A DNA stretch of 64,000 bases, from positions 1-64,000 of the forward strand of contig JAEYZG010000045.1 in the NCBI GenBank assembly GCA_023428135.1, read 5' to 3'. Shown in pieces: positions 9,284 through 18,868 of the stretch. The position numbers were made by a program, and so were the translations under genes. Under the pieces are notes generated by a model, which was not told where the DNA came from, ran no database searches, and was given only the letters and a program-made list of their open reading frames with translations. The stretch is from Bacteroidota bacterium. Its GTDB lineage: Bacteria; Bacteroidota; Bacteroidia; Cytophagales; Cytophagaceae. The number at the start of each line of letters is the position of its first letter. Position 1 is the stretch's first letter.

Positions 9284-9928
9284 ATGAAAAATAAATTTAC
9301 ATTGAAATTAAGCCTTGTAAAATTTTCACTTTTACTGTCTTTCGTTTTATTATCACAATCCAAAGGTTATTCTCAAATTTACTATGAAAGGTTTTGTGTT
9401 GGTGTCGGGCTTACTCATTTTAAATATGAAGGACATAAGATTAGCTATATCGATTCAAAAGGTTTAGATTCTAATTATGTTTTGGGCAATGCACTTCCTA
9501 TTACTGCTTATTTCAACTGGAACATTCCAATAATAAACATCAAAAATCATTCAGCAATAGGCATAAATCCTGGTATTACCTTTTCTGCCAATCCATTTAC
9601 ACTTGGATTTTCAACACCTGTTTTTCTATCCTATAAATTTGGAACAGATGCTCAGGTAAAACAGGAAGGATCCAAACTGGGATTTGCTGTAGGATTGGGC
9701 TATGCACTTGGAGGATATGCAAGTGAAGATTATGAATTCCTTTTTAAAAAGCCACAGTTAATGGCAGAAATTTCTCTTCAGACAAGAAGCCTTGTCAATA
9801 AACTTCGTTTAACCCTTGCTTCGGGTCGCTTCACCTCAAACATTAAACCTAATGAAGATACAGCAGGTGGATATTATGAAATTTCAAGCTACGCCAGTCT
9901 TACCTATTTAATGACTTTTGAAAAATAA
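9284..9928 (+). CDS. Putative outer-membrane beta-barrel-like protein
   Basis: The 214-residue product has a signal peptide ending near SKGYSQ. The mature chain alternates polar and aromatic residues (YYERFCVGVGLTHFKYEG, ITAYFNWNIPI, LGFAVGLGYALGGYAS) and ends with an aromatic residue near the C-terminus, which suggests a small outer-membrane beta-barrel. No specific family is recognised. It sits alone, with 264 bases upstream holding no other gene, and a hairpin at 10031-10066 downstream. Confidence 0.7.
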   Translation: MKNKFTLKLSLVKFSLLLSFVLLSQSKGYSQIYYERFCVGVGLTHFKYEGHKISYIDSKGLDSNYVLGNALPITAYFNWNIPIINIKNHSAIGINPGITFSANPFTLGFSTPVFLSYKFGTDAQVKQEGSKLGFAVGLGYALGGYASEDYEFLFKKPQLMAEISLQTRSLVNKLRLTLASGRFTSNIKPNEDTAGGYYEISSYASLTYLMTFEK

Positions 9929-10030
9929 ATTCATTCAATTATTTATTAAGTTATAAAGATGTATGATTAACCTAGAATAAGAGCAGGAATAAAAATAACG
10001 CTCTTTTTTATAAAAAAACTTTACAAGTCG

Positions 10031-10066
10031 AAGGTGGCTACCCATTTCCAAGGTAACCACCTTTTT
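10031..10066 (+). terminator. Intrinsic terminator after the beta-barrel gene
   Basis: AAGGTGGCTACC at 10031-10042 pairs with GGTAACCACCTT at 10052-10063 with a single mismatch, followed by a T-rich tract. It is oriented for the upstream plus-strand gene; the minus-strand side lacks a T-run. Confidence 0.8.
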
Positions 10067-10087
10067 ATTTTAACCTTGACTTTCAAC

Positions 10088-12319
10088 TCAGAAAGTCGTT
10101 TGCGTTACATTACTATTAATCGTCAACGTTTTTTTCAAAGTTCCACCTGAATACGTTCCTCCACTATATATACCATCTGTTGCAGTACCTGTAGAAGTTC
10201 CTCCGGTATAAATGGAATAGGTTGAACCGGTTTTCAGTAACGGAGATGAGACCAGAAATGCATTTGATGATCTTTCTGGTTTGAAAGTAACTATATCATT
10301 ACCACTGGCATCTTGTATTCTGAACAATGATGAAGATGTAACTGCAGTATTGGTAGTAAGCAACATACCTCTCTGAGTTGAGGCATTGCTCATTGCCATT
10401 ACCAGGAACGAATTGGGGCCGGAGCCAATAAAAAACCCTCCATTAATCAGGAGTGTTCCATTAAAATCTACACTTTGTTCAGGAAAAGATGAAGGCCCCA
10501 TGGCGATAACAGTCCCACCATTCACTGTTATGTTTCCATTCGCATCCAACGCATCTCCTGTTTCAGAACTTGCATACACATAGCCACCGTTAAAGTAAAT
10601 ATGACTTCCATCATTGGAATTCGTACCTCCACTCACTGTTCCATAACTTGCATTAAAACCATCGTTGCTTGCTTTCACATGTAACTTTCCATCATTGACT
10701 GTTATCAAAGGACTTTCTATCCCTTCGACAGAATTTAAAATAGTTACTGTACCACCGTTGAATGTGGCAGAAACTTCTGATTTGATCCCATCGTCTGCTG
10801 AAGATATGGTTATATTTCCGTTATTGATTGTTATGTTTTGATTTGAAGAAATGGCCTTGGATTGATCATAGTTGCCATTAGATACTGTAATTCTGGCTCC
10901 AGTCGTGGTGATGTTGATTGTCGGAGAACTGGACGCATTTCCCACAGTCAAATTACCAGTAAGTGATACCCCAGTACCTGCAGTTCCGCTACTCGTAATG
11001 GTTAAATTTCCTCCTATAATATCAATATCCTTTTTAGATTTTAATCCGGATGAACGATAAGTATCGGATTTCCCTGTATTATCAGTATATACTGCTCCGT
11101 TTCCGCTATTCGTAATGGTAACTGTACCAGACAATATACTTATTTTAGAATCAGCGACTATTCCCCTTCCCGCAATACCATTTTGAATAAGTGTGATATT
11201 TCCACCGTCTATAATTACCAGAGAGTCGCTTTTAATTCCATTACTATATGCCACATCATAACCAGAGCCAGAGCTTGTAAGTACAACTCCTCCAGAGTTT
11301 TTGGAATTGATAGTACCTCCGGAAATATAAACCAATTTACCAGCTTTAAATGAATGGGAATTATTACCTGACAAAGTAACATCGACAGTACCTCCGGAAA
11401 TAGAAATTGTGCTGTCACACTTAATAGCGCTTACACCTGCGGCAGTAATATTAATGGCAACAGAACCTCCTGAAATATCTACATAACTCTTATCTCCATC
11501 TATCCCTGATGAGGTAGAATTGACCACCAGGCTTCCTCCTGTTATGATAAATCCTTCCTGAGTTCTGATTCCATTTTTTATAGCGGAAACTATCTCTACT
11601 TTTCCATTATCAATTCGTACATAATCATCACTTGCAATTCCATTTTTAGAAAGACTTTTTACTTTAAGAGCACCATTGCCATTAAAGATCAATTGTCCTT
11701 CAGAAAAAAATGTTCCTTTCTGATCTTCTTCCTTGTTTGATGAACTTAAAGGTGCTTTAGAATAAGTACTACCATCTGTTAAATAATTTGATTTACCGTC
11801 CATCAAGGTTACTGTTACCTTCTTATTTGCCTGAATATTGATGGCAGGACCTGATGGGTTCGTAAGCGTTAGGCCATCAAGAACTACATTAAACCTTTTA
11901 CCACTATAAAATTTACAATAACCATTTCCTGATGTACCGGATAGGTTATAGATGACATCCCTTTTCGCAAATGACGAATTAACCTTGACTTCTGCACTGT
12001 TTATTGAGATATCTACTCCCTGATAAGCAAAAGGGTTAATGATACTTACATCAGAGTTATCATAAATGATGTACACAGTATCTGAATTATTACTAAATGT
12101 TATGCTGTCTATTTCTGCTACGAGGTGACTAAAATGAATGCGGGCTGAATCTCCCATTTGAAAATAAGCTATTTTCTTATCAGAGCTGAAATACATGCTG
12201 TCAGTAGCGGAAACAGGAAGACCTAATGCAATTCTTCCTTTATGGATAAACATGGTTTTCTGACTAAAACCGGCAACAGCGATTAGGTTGATCAAAAAAA
12301 TCAGTATATACTTTCTCAT
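10088..12319 (-). CDS. Cthe_2159-like carbohydrate-binding beta-helix protein
   Basis: The 743-residue product has a signal peptide (MRKYILIFLINLIAVAGFSQ). A short N-terminal module with IDSITFSNN is followed by many turns of the type SGGTV, NGGTV and ISGGSV, a right-handed parallel beta-helix typical of the DUF4353/Cthe_2159 family. The founding member, from Clostridium thermocellum, binds cellulose and pectin-like polysaccharides, so a polysaccharide-binding role outside the cell is inferred. No T9SS sorting domain is visible at the C-terminus (ends SNVTQTTF). The start codon overlaps the stop of the upstream 163-residue gene by four bases (ATGA), so both are translated as one unit. Confidence 0.85.
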   Translation of the reverse strand: MRKYILIFLINLIAVAGFSQKTMFIHKGRIALGLPVSATDSMYFSSDKKIAYFQMGDSARIHFSHLVAEIDSITFSNNSDTVYIIYDNSDVSIINPFAYQGVDISINSAEVKVNSSFAKRDVIYNLSGTSGNGYCKFYSGKRFNVVLDGLTLTNPSGPAINIQANKKVTVTLMDGKSNYLTDGSTYSKAPLSSSNKEEDQKGTFFSEGQLIFNGNGALKVKSLSKNGIASDDYVRIDNGKVEIVSAIKNGIRTQEGFIITGGSLVVNSTSSGIDGDKSYVDISGGSVAINITAAGVSAIKCDSTISISGGTVDVTLSGNNSHSFKAGKLVYISGGTINSKNSGGVVLTSSGSGYDVAYSNGIKSDSLVIIDGGNITLIQNGIAGRGIVADSKISILSGTVTITNSGNGAVYTDNTGKSDTYRSSGLKSKKDIDIIGGNLTITSSGTAGTGVSLTGNLTVGNASSSPTINITTTGARITVSNGNYDQSKAISSNQNITINNGNITISSADDGIKSEVSATFNGGTVTILNSVEGIESPLITVNDGKLHVKASNDGFNASYGTVSGGTNSNDGSHIYFNGGYVYASSETGDALDANGNITVNGGTVIAMGPSSFPEQSVDFNGTLLINGGFFIGSGPNSFLVMAMSNASTQRGMLLTTNTAVTSSSLFRIQDASGNDIVTFKPERSSNAFLVSSPLLKTGSTYSIYTGGTSTGTATDGIYSGGTYSGGTLKKTLTINSNVTQTTF

Positions 12320-12807
12320 TGCTTAACAAATTTAAAGGTAGAATCATTGGCTTTTATCAGATAGAGTCCTTGTGTATATGCAGAGGTACTCAATGTAGTG
12401 GTTCCTTCAGGAAGGATTTGTCCGTAAACTCTTCTGCCACTTATATCAAAAATTTCTATAGAGATGGAAGATTGAAGGTTGTTTGTTATTTCTATTTTAT
12501 CTTCTGCTAAATAGTTATACAAGGATATATTTTTATTGAAAGACGGGGTAATGGAGGTAGCAATACCGGGCTCCCCAAAATATATTTTCCTGATATTTGA
12601 TAAACTGTAAACACCTGTTTTATTAAGTTGATTAACTTCCAGATCTTCATCATTCTCAGAAAATGTAACTGTTTTAATATTTTCCAAGGGGATTGTTGCT
12701 TCTGAAGAGGAATTTAAGAAGGCAATCTTCAAGGTTTGGCCTTGAGAAGGATATAACCCTGACACAATCAGCATCAGGGAAAAGAAATATTTCAGTTTTA
12801 TATTCAT
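12316..12807 (-). CDS. Small secreted protein with T9SS type A sorting domain
   Basis: The 163-residue product has a signal peptide (FFSLMLIVSGLYPSQGQ), a ~60-residue module containing ENIKTVTFSEN, and a C-terminal type A T9SS sorting domain (ISIEIFDISGRRVYGQ, TQGLYLIKA, FKFVKQ). The first module resembles the N-terminal segment of the downstream beta-helix protein (IDSITFSNN), suggesting a shared ancestry. It is the first gene of a two-gene operon with 4-base ATGA overlap. No catalytic domain is visible; it may serve as a surface anchor or partner for the beta-helix protein, which is inference. Confidence 0.8.
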   Translation of the reverse strand: MNIKLKYFFSLMLIVSGLYPSQGQTLKIAFLNSSSEATIPLENIKTVTFSENDEDLEVNQLNKTGVYSLSNIRKIYFGEPGIATSITPSFNKNISLYNYLAEDKIEITNNLQSSISIEIFDISGRRVYGQILPEGTTTLSTSAYTQGLYLIKANDSTFKFVKQ

Positions 12808-13062
12808 AATAATGTTTGTAAGAGTTATTTCTAAATGGGAAAGACTGTAAAAATAGGAAAATAGAAGCCTGGTGTGGATAAATTATTTCAAACAGACATC
12901 TAAAAATACAATGAAATAATTCACAATGCAACTTATTGATTTTCAATAAAACACATTTTACTTTTATCTATAAAATCAGATATTTGTAATTATCTTTTAT
13001 TAAAATATCTGCATTGCAGAAACCAGCTAAGACTTTTTCAATCGAATCAACCAGTTTTTTAT

Positions 13063-14052
13063 ATGCAAACAGAAACGTACACCTCAGATTTATTTCAATC
13101 TATAAAAGAAATTATCACGCTTTCCAGACAAAAGATTTATCGCATGGCTAATAGTGCCTTATTGGAATCGTACTGGTCTATCGGAAAACTAATAGTGGAA
13201 GATGAACAAAAAGGAAAACAAAGAGCAGATTATGGAAAAAATGTGTTAAAAAAACTTGCCAAACAGCTGACCAGTGAATTTGGAAAAGGGTTCGATGATA
13301 GTAATTTGCGAAATATGCGCAGTTTTTACCTCGCTTTTCCAATTCGTGACGCATTGCGTCACGAATTGAGTTGGACCCATTACCGCTTACTTTCGAGATT
13401 GGAAACAGAACAAAAAAGAAATTACTACCTCACCGAATCCATCCAAAATAATCTCAACAGCAGACAATTGCAAAGAGAAATCAGTAGTCTTGCATATGAA
13501 AGAATGTTAAAACATTCTCCTCAACATACAGAATCACCATCCATCCAAAATTTCATTAAAGATCCATATATCTTTGATTTCTTAGGACTGGAACAAAATT
13601 TCAAAAATACTGAACGAGGTATTGAAGAAGCAATCATCAACCATATTCAAAAGTTTTTGCTTGAAATCGGAAAAGGCTTTGCCTTTGTAGCCCGCCAGCA
13701 GCATGTGATTACAGATACCTCCGATTTTTTTATTGACCTGGTCTTTTATAATTTTCTTCTCAAATGTTTTGTCATAATCGATCTGAAAACAGGCAACCTC
13801 ACTCATCAGGATGTAGGACAGATAGACATGTATGTTCGAATGTACGACGATCTAAAGCGAAATGAAGGAGACAACCCAACAATTGGAATTTTGCTTTGCT
13901 CTGAAAAGGATGAAACAATTGTAAAATATTCCGTTCTCAATGACAAGCATAACCTGTTTGCCAGCAAATACTTGCTCTATCTGCCCAAGGAAGAAGAACT
14001 CAAACAGTTGATCGAGCAGGATAAGCTGAATTTTGAGCTGGACAAGTCTTAA
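13063..14052 (+). CDS. YhcG/DUF1016 family PDDEXK-type nuclease-fold protein
   Basis: The 329-residue product matches the DUF1016 (YhcG) family. The N-terminal helical domain includes ESYWSIGKLIVE, FGKGFDDSNLRNMR and the conserved ELSWTHYRLL. The C-terminal PDDEXK-like domain has FIDLVFYN and CFVIIDLKTG (the D...DxK core), then GILLCSEKDE. Members occur near restriction-modification loci or as orphans; function is unsettled, with nuclease activity inferred. Here it stands alone. The coding sequence contains a perfect 14-bp-arm inverted repeat at 13340-13368 that encodes the IRDALRHEL part just before the SWTHYR motif. Confidence 0.92.
   Translation: MQTETYTSDLFQSIKEIITLSRQKIYRMANSALLESYWSIGKLIVEDEQKGKQRADYGKNVLKKLAKQLTSEFGKGFDDSNLRNMRSFYLAFPIRDALRHELSWTHYRLLSRLETEQKRNYYLTESIQNNLNSRQLQREISSLAYERMLKHSPQHTESPSIQNFIKDPYIFDFLGLEQNFKNTERGIEEAIINHIQKFLLEIGKGFAFVARQQHVITDTSDFFIDLVFYNFLLKCFVIIDLKTGNLTHQDVGQIDMYVRMYDDLKRNEGDNPTIGILLCSEKDETIVKYSVLNDKHNLFASKYLLYLPKEEELKQLIEQDKLNFELDKS
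13340..13368. repeat. 29-bp palindrome inside the DUF1016 gene
   Basis: CAATTCGTGACGCA at 13340-13353 is the exact reverse complement of TGCGTCACGAATTG at 13355-13368, separated by a single T. All 14 pairs match. In frame it encodes IRDALRHEL, immediately before the SWTHYR family motif. Confidence 0.95.
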
Positions 14053-14079
14053 ATGTATTGTTTGATTTGAAAGGAAAAG

Positions 14080-16440
14080 CTATAAAACTTTCAGTTTTCC
14101 CGCTTTTCCTTTAAGCTTCAAAGGAAGAGATAAACCAGCCTTCGAATCATTCGTTAAGTCACTGGTATCCGGATTTTTCTTCAGATTCTTAACAGGTACC
14201 AGCATTTTAAACTCTGCTTCCCCATCAGGCTGAATGGTTGCATTCAGATAAAAATATAAGATATTGGTCACGAATAATGTACGTGGTATATCTATCACAT
14301 TATTTTTGATAATCACAGAAGATTCAATCTTATCAAATAATACCCGCTCAAGTTCCCCCTCTTTAAATCCTACTTTTGATAACTTCATAATAGGCTCTAC
14401 ATTTATCATTTCAAGCTTATGAATTTCATAATTACCTTTTACATATATAGAATTGCTATCAAGTTCCAAGGCCGGATTCAGTCTGAAATATGTGTCAAAC
14501 TTTCCGTTGACAATACCTCTAATATTATCCGACAAAATTATTTCCTGCCCAAAATTATTGAAGGCTTTGAATATTTTATCAATTCTGATCTTTTCGATTC
14601 TGACATCTGTGTTGCAATGAATATGATTCTTTCTGGGAATAAAATCTGTTACAGAACGCATTGTGCCACCAAATGAATTCAGGGCCTCTGACACTCTAAG
14701 GTTTTTTCTGTCCATCTGAATACCAAGCTCTATATCATTAGCCTGATAATTCTGAGCATAAAATTTTGAAGTACGCCCAGTTAATCTCGCTCTGAGATTA
14801 TATGGCCATATAAATTGGCTCCCTTTCACCAAACGTATATTCCTTTTCTCATTTTTAATTTTAGACCTTGGAAATTGCGTAAAATCACTGAAGTAAAATT
14901 GTTCAGAGACAAACTTAAGATCCAATTGAAGACCAGGTTTATCATTGTATACAGAGTTAAACAGATTTTTGGCTATACCGTTCACTTCCATATCAGTCTT
15001 ACCGCACCGGACTTTCAGCTTTTTCATCTTAATAAAATCATTCACAAACTCAGCTTCTCCATCCAGTGTATCAAAAGCGAAATAAACTTTATTCAGCTTC
15101 ACATTGACATGATGTAACTTTACAGTACCCTTAATTACAGGGGGCACAGTAGGCTTTCCCAATAAATAATTCAGTTTACCGTGGTAGGTCCCTTTTATAA
15201 AAAAGTTCCCTCCTGCTTCTGAATATTTATCAAAGTTTACAATATCAAAAAGTGTCTTGCTTCTTAGTTTAAAGGCCACTTCTGCATTCACATCAGGATC
15301 AATAAAATTCCTAAACATAAGCTGAGAAGCCTTAATTGAATCATTTCTATTAATCACTCCTTTCAAATTTTTAAAAGTGATTGTATAATGTTCTGCCCCC
15401 ATATTACCATTAGAAGTCAGATTGGCTGCCGGAAAGGATATGTCATGAACATTTGCGTTCAGCAATTTATTTGCAATAGAAAAATCCTTTCCTGAAAAAT
15501 TGATATTGAATTCGGGTTTATTTCCAGGCAGGAGATTTATGGCAACAGAAGCCTCCGCATTCACTTTTCCGGAAACATTCAATAGTTCTATACTTTTTGT
15601 CCATCTTTCAGGAAGCAGACTGAATATATCCTGCACACTGGCATCTTTAGTTTTTATATTCAAAGTCATTAAAGACTTATTTAAAAAATCAACATTACCA
15701 TTGACATAATATTGATCATTGTAAGCTTTTAAAGTACTGTTATCAAATGACAACAGTTTAGCATTAAAATCATAGTTTATAAAAAACTGGGTCTGAAGAT
15801 CGGCCTTATTAAAAAGAGTTCCAGGACGGAGCGTTACTTCTTCAGAATATATATTACCCTTTAAAACAATCCTGACATTGTTTGAATCAAGACTTAACCT
15901 GCTTTCTGTATTTTTAAACAGGAGATGTATGCACTTAGGTTTGTATCGATTCTCATAATAGATCTCAAAATTTTTAAGTTTTACTTTATCAATTTTAATC
16001 CCAGAAAGACTAGGTTTCTCAGTGGTGGTATCTCTAATAATAAAAATATCAAAGTCCTTATTCCCCAAAGAATCAACACGTACCTCAAACATTCCGTCCG
16101 AAAGCGTCACTTCAGATAAGTGATAATCTTTAAATAAGAGACGATGAAGCCCTAATAACACCTCAATTTTTTTAAGTTTTAATAAGGGACGCTCATTGGA
16201 GTCGGATTTGGGAACTACTATATCATGCAGTGTTACTGAAATATAGGGGAATCCTGAAAACGGAGATAAATCAATATCTCTGATCTTTACAGGCTTTTTA
16301 ATTTTATCATTAATGTTTCTGATAATAAAATCGTGAAGCTCATTCTTGTAATTTACGGAAAGCACCAATACTACTCCGAAGTACAAGACAAGGATAGATG
16401 TTAATACCAAAAAGATTTTTAAAAAATATTTCCGAAACAT
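14080..16440 (-). CDS. AsmA-like family protein
   Basis: The 786-residue product has one N-terminal membrane helix (LKIFLVLTSILVLYFGVVLVL), then the AsmA-type start (INDKIKKPVKIRDIDLSPF, FPYISVTLHDIVVPK). A long beta-rich body with repeated LNIKTKDASV-like and MEVNGIAKNLFNS-like strands follows. AsmA-like proteins are bridge-like envelope proteins thought to move or organise phospholipids between membranes; this role is inferred by family. It is convergent with the DUF1016 gene (27-base gap without a clear terminator). It diverges from the U32 gene, with a 362-base intergenic region. Confidence 0.85.
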   Translation of the reverse strand: MFRKYFLKIFLVLTSILVLYFGVVLVLSVNYKNELHDFIIRNINDKIKKPVKIRDIDLSPFSGFPYISVTLHDIVVPKSDSNERPLLKLKKIEVLLGLHRLLFKDYHLSEVTLSDGMFEVRVDSLGNKDFDIFIIRDTTTEKPSLSGIKIDKVKLKNFEIYYENRYKPKCIHLLFKNTESRLSLDSNNVRIVLKGNIYSEEVTLRPGTLFNKADLQTQFFINYDFNAKLLSFDNSTLKAYNDQYYVNGNVDFLNKSLMTLNIKTKDASVQDIFSLLPERWTKSIELLNVSGKVNAEASVAINLLPGNKPEFNINFSGKDFSIANKLLNANVHDISFPAANLTSNGNMGAEHYTITFKNLKGVINRNDSIKASQLMFRNFIDPDVNAEVAFKLRSKTLFDIVNFDKYSEAGGNFFIKGTYHGKLNYLLGKPTVPPVIKGTVKLHHVNVKLNKVYFAFDTLDGEAEFVNDFIKMKKLKVRCGKTDMEVNGIAKNLFNSVYNDKPGLQLDLKFVSEQFYFSDFTQFPRSKIKNEKRNIRLVKGSQFIWPYNLRARLTGRTSKFYAQNYQANDIELGIQMDRKNLRVSEALNSFGGTMRSVTDFIPRKNHIHCNTDVRIEKIRIDKIFKAFNNFGQEIILSDNIRGIVNGKFDTYFRLNPALELDSNSIYVKGNYEIHKLEMINVEPIMKLSKVGFKEGELERVLFDKIESSVIIKNNVIDIPRTLFVTNILYFYLNATIQPDGEAEFKMLVPVKNLKKNPDTSDLTNDSKAGLSLPLKLKGKAGKLKVL

Positions 16441-16802
16441 ACATGCTCTTCTGTGTAATAGTTTTAACCTTCAGTCTTACAAGACTTGTGAACTTTTGAG
16501 AACTTTTGAGTATTTATCGATTAAAAATATTAACTCTTTCTTTAAACCCTGACTGGTTTTCAATTGTTTTGAAAGTGTTCCTTAGGTAAATATATTTCAC
16601 TGTTTATCAAGGGAATAATATTTACCACTCATTTAGCACAACCATATAATCTATTGAAATACAGAACATCTTACTTATAAAATATTAACTCAAATATCAA
16701 ATTAGCAACTTTAAATCTTTTTCCCTTGTTCTCACCTGATCTGCTTCAAAGTCCCCTCTTCACTTGGAAAGCAGGGGTAATTTGCGGAAATTTATAGTTC
16801 AT
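16441..16802. other. Intergenic region between divergent asmA-like and U32 genes
   Basis: No gene is seen in these 362 bases. The region holds an inverted repeat AGTCTT-AC-AAGACT (16473-16486) and a tandem decamer GAACTTTTGA repeated twice (16490-16509). A TAATTTG close to the TANNTTTG consensus lies about 30 bases before the U32 start. No strong -33/-7 pair could be assigned. Confidence 0.5.
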
Positions 16803-18659
16803 ATGAAAAAGAAAGTTGAAATTCTGGCTCCCGCCAAGAATTTATATCAGGGCATGGCTGCCATAAATGCCGGCGCCGATGCCGTTTATATTGGCGCGCC
16901 TCAGTTTGGCGCAAGAAGCAATGCAACCAATCCGGTAGAAGATATAGCACAACTGGTTGATTATGCACACCTTTTCAAGGCAAAAGTGTACGTGGTACTC
17001 AATACCATTCTGTATGACAACGAATTGGAAACCTGTCGTGAACTGATTTACGAACTGTATGAAATTGGTGTAGATGCTTTGATCGTTCAGGATATGGCCA
17101 TTCTGGAAATGGATCTTCCTCCTATTGTCATTCATGCCAGTACACAGGCTAATAACCGGGACCCCAAACATGTTAAATTTCTTGCAGATGCGGGGATTAA
17201 GCAGGTTGTACTTGCAAGGGAATTAAATTTGGATCAGATAAGGGAGATAAGAAATGCTACAGATGTAGAGCTTGAATTTTTCGTATCCGGTGCACTATGC
17301 GTTTCTTTCAGCGGGAACTGCTATATGAGCGTGGCCAATGGTGAACGTAGCGCCAACAGGGGCTCTTGTGCACAAAACTGTAGATTGCCATACAAACTCA
17401 TTGATGGCAAAGGCGAAACACTGATAGAGAACAGCCATTTGTTATCAATAAAAGACCTTGATCTTAGTGATCAGCTTCCGAACCTGGTTGAGGCAGGTAT
17501 TACCTCATTTAAAATCGAAGGCCGTCTGAAGGACATTGTCTATGTCAAAAACAATGTGTCTTACCTGAGACAAAAGTTAGATGCCTTTCTGGAAAACAAT
17601 GAAAAGTTTCAAAAAGCATCTTCAGGAAGAACCTTTTATGATTTCGTACCAGAGATGGACAGAAGCTTCAACAGAGGTTATACAGACTATTTTCTGAATC
17701 ACAGAAAAGAAAGAATAGGTTCCTGGGAAACGCCCAAATCTCAGGGACAAGAGATAGGCAAACTGATTGAAGTAAGAGGAAAGGGCTATATCATTGAGAA
17801 TTCAGATCTGCTCAATAACGGAGACGGACTTTACTTTGTAAATGAACAAGGCGAAGCAGACGGAGCTCAGGTAAATGTGATTTTAAATAATGTTGTTATT
17901 CCTAATACCTTCAAGTCTATCAAAGAAGGTACGATGATTTACCGTAACTCAGATTCAGAATTCAACAAAATAGTGGAGAGGGAAGATAGCGCTGTTCGTA
18001 AGATCGGGGTTAAGATGACATTTACTGAAACAAGTGATGGATTCCAATTGACTGTTGTTGACGAAGACGGTCATAGCTGCAATTCAACTATTCAGTTTGC
18101 TAAGGAAATCAGTAAAAGCGGCAATTCCACTGAAGGTATTAAGAAAAATCTTTCTAAAGCCGGAAGCACTCCATTTTTTGTCGATGAGATTAATATTGAA
18201 TTATCTGACAACTGGTTTCTGCCAACCTCTAAAATCAATGAAATCAGGAGAGCTGTGCTGGATGAATTGATAGATGTGCGTATTAAAGGATATCATCGTG
18301 AAGAATACCAGATGACGAAGACAGATCACCCCTATCCTGTTTCTCAACTTGATTTTACTTACAATGTTTCCAATAAAATGGCCAGGGCTTTTTATCACAG
18401 ACATGGAGTAACTGATATTGAAAAAGCTTTTGAGCTGCAGTGGGATCCTGGCAAGTCACGTGTGATGGTTACAAAGTACTGTGTAAAATATGAGCTGGGC
18501 AAATGCTGGAAATACAATAAAGATACGATGGGAGAAAAACTTTCCGAACCACTTGTCTTAAAACACGGAGAAGTTGAATATAAACTCAAATTTAACTGCA
18601 AGCCTTGTGAAATGGAGATCTGGGAAAAAGATGCTGAGTTTGAAATTGAAGAGTATTAG
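16803..18659 (+). CDS. U32 peptidase family protein (RlhA/TrhP-like)
   Basis: The 618-residue product belongs to COG0826. The N-terminal TIM-like domain begins VEILAPAKNLYQGMAAINAG, and the U32 signature FFVSGALCVSFSGNCYMS is followed by NRGSCAQNCRLPY, the Cys residues that in relatives bind an Fe-S or metal centre. A C-terminal extension ends with two Cys-containing motifs (KYCVKYELGKCWKYN and KFNCKPCEMEIW). Relatives TrhP and RlhA hydroxylate tRNA or rRNA; an RNA-modification role is therefore more likely than proteolysis, by inference. ATG 16803 is chosen over a TTG at 16764 because the conserved domain starts right after it. A strong terminator follows. Confidence 0.9.
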   Translation: MKKKVEILAPAKNLYQGMAAINAGADAVYIGAPQFGARSNATNPVEDIAQLVDYAHLFKAKVYVVLNTILYDNELETCRELIYELYEIGVDALIVQDMAILEMDLPPIVIHASTQANNRDPKHVKFLADAGIKQVVLARELNLDQIREIRNATDVELEFFVSGALCVSFSGNCYMSVANGERSANRGSCAQNCRLPYKLIDGKGETLIENSHLLSIKDLDLSDQLPNLVEAGITSFKIEGRLKDIVYVKNNVSYLRQKLDAFLENNEKFQKASSGRTFYDFVPEMDRSFNRGYTDYFLNHRKERIGSWETPKSQGQEIGKLIEVRGKGYIIENSDLLNNGDGLYFVNEQGEADGAQVNVILNNVVIPNTFKSIKEGTMIYRNSDSEFNKIVEREDSAVRKIGVKMTFTETSDGFQLTVVDEDGHSCNSTIQFAKEISKSGNSTEGIKKNLSKAGSTPFFVDEINIELSDNWFLPTSKINEIRRAVLDELIDVRIKGYHREEYQMTKTDHPYPVSQLDFTYNVSNKMARAFYHRHGVTDIEKAFELQWDPGKSRVMVTKYCVKYELGKCWKYNKDTMGEKLSEPLVLKHGEVEYKLKFNCKPCEMEIWEKDAEFEIEEY

Positions 18660-18674
18660 ATTAAAATAAATATA

Positions 18675-18709
18675 AAAACGAGAGCGGCAGATAATTGCTC
18701 TCGTTTTTT
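18675..18709 (+). terminator. Intrinsic terminator after the U32 gene
   Basis: AAAACGAGAGC at 18675-18685 pairs perfectly with GCTCTCGTTTT at 18697-18707 and runs into six T residues. It lies 15 bases after the U32 stop codon. Confidence 0.92.
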
Positions 18710-18750
18710 GTTAATAAATACCATTTCTTAATTTTTTACTTTCCCAATAA

Positions 18751-18758
18751 TAAATTTG
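18751..18758 (+). promoter_or_regulatory. Putative -7 promoter element for the beta-helix T9SS gene
   Basis: TAAATTTG matches TANNTTTG. The matching -33 region is only T-rich. It lies 110 bases upstream of the ATG at 18869. Two identical ACTCAAAATG decamers (18791-18800 and 18831-18840) fall in the leader. Confidence 0.35.
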
Positions 18759-18868
18759 CCTATTTAAAAATCTACACCAAAGACTAATCCACTCAAAATG
18801 AAGCTCTTTTTAAGAGATCGGTTACTCTTTACTCAAAATGGATATTTATATTGATTAATCTACATACT

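Noticed and set aside
16473..16486. AGTCTT-AC-AAGACT inverted repeat as an operator
   Set aside because: Six-base arms are too short to stand out in this AT-rich intergenic DNA without a second copy.
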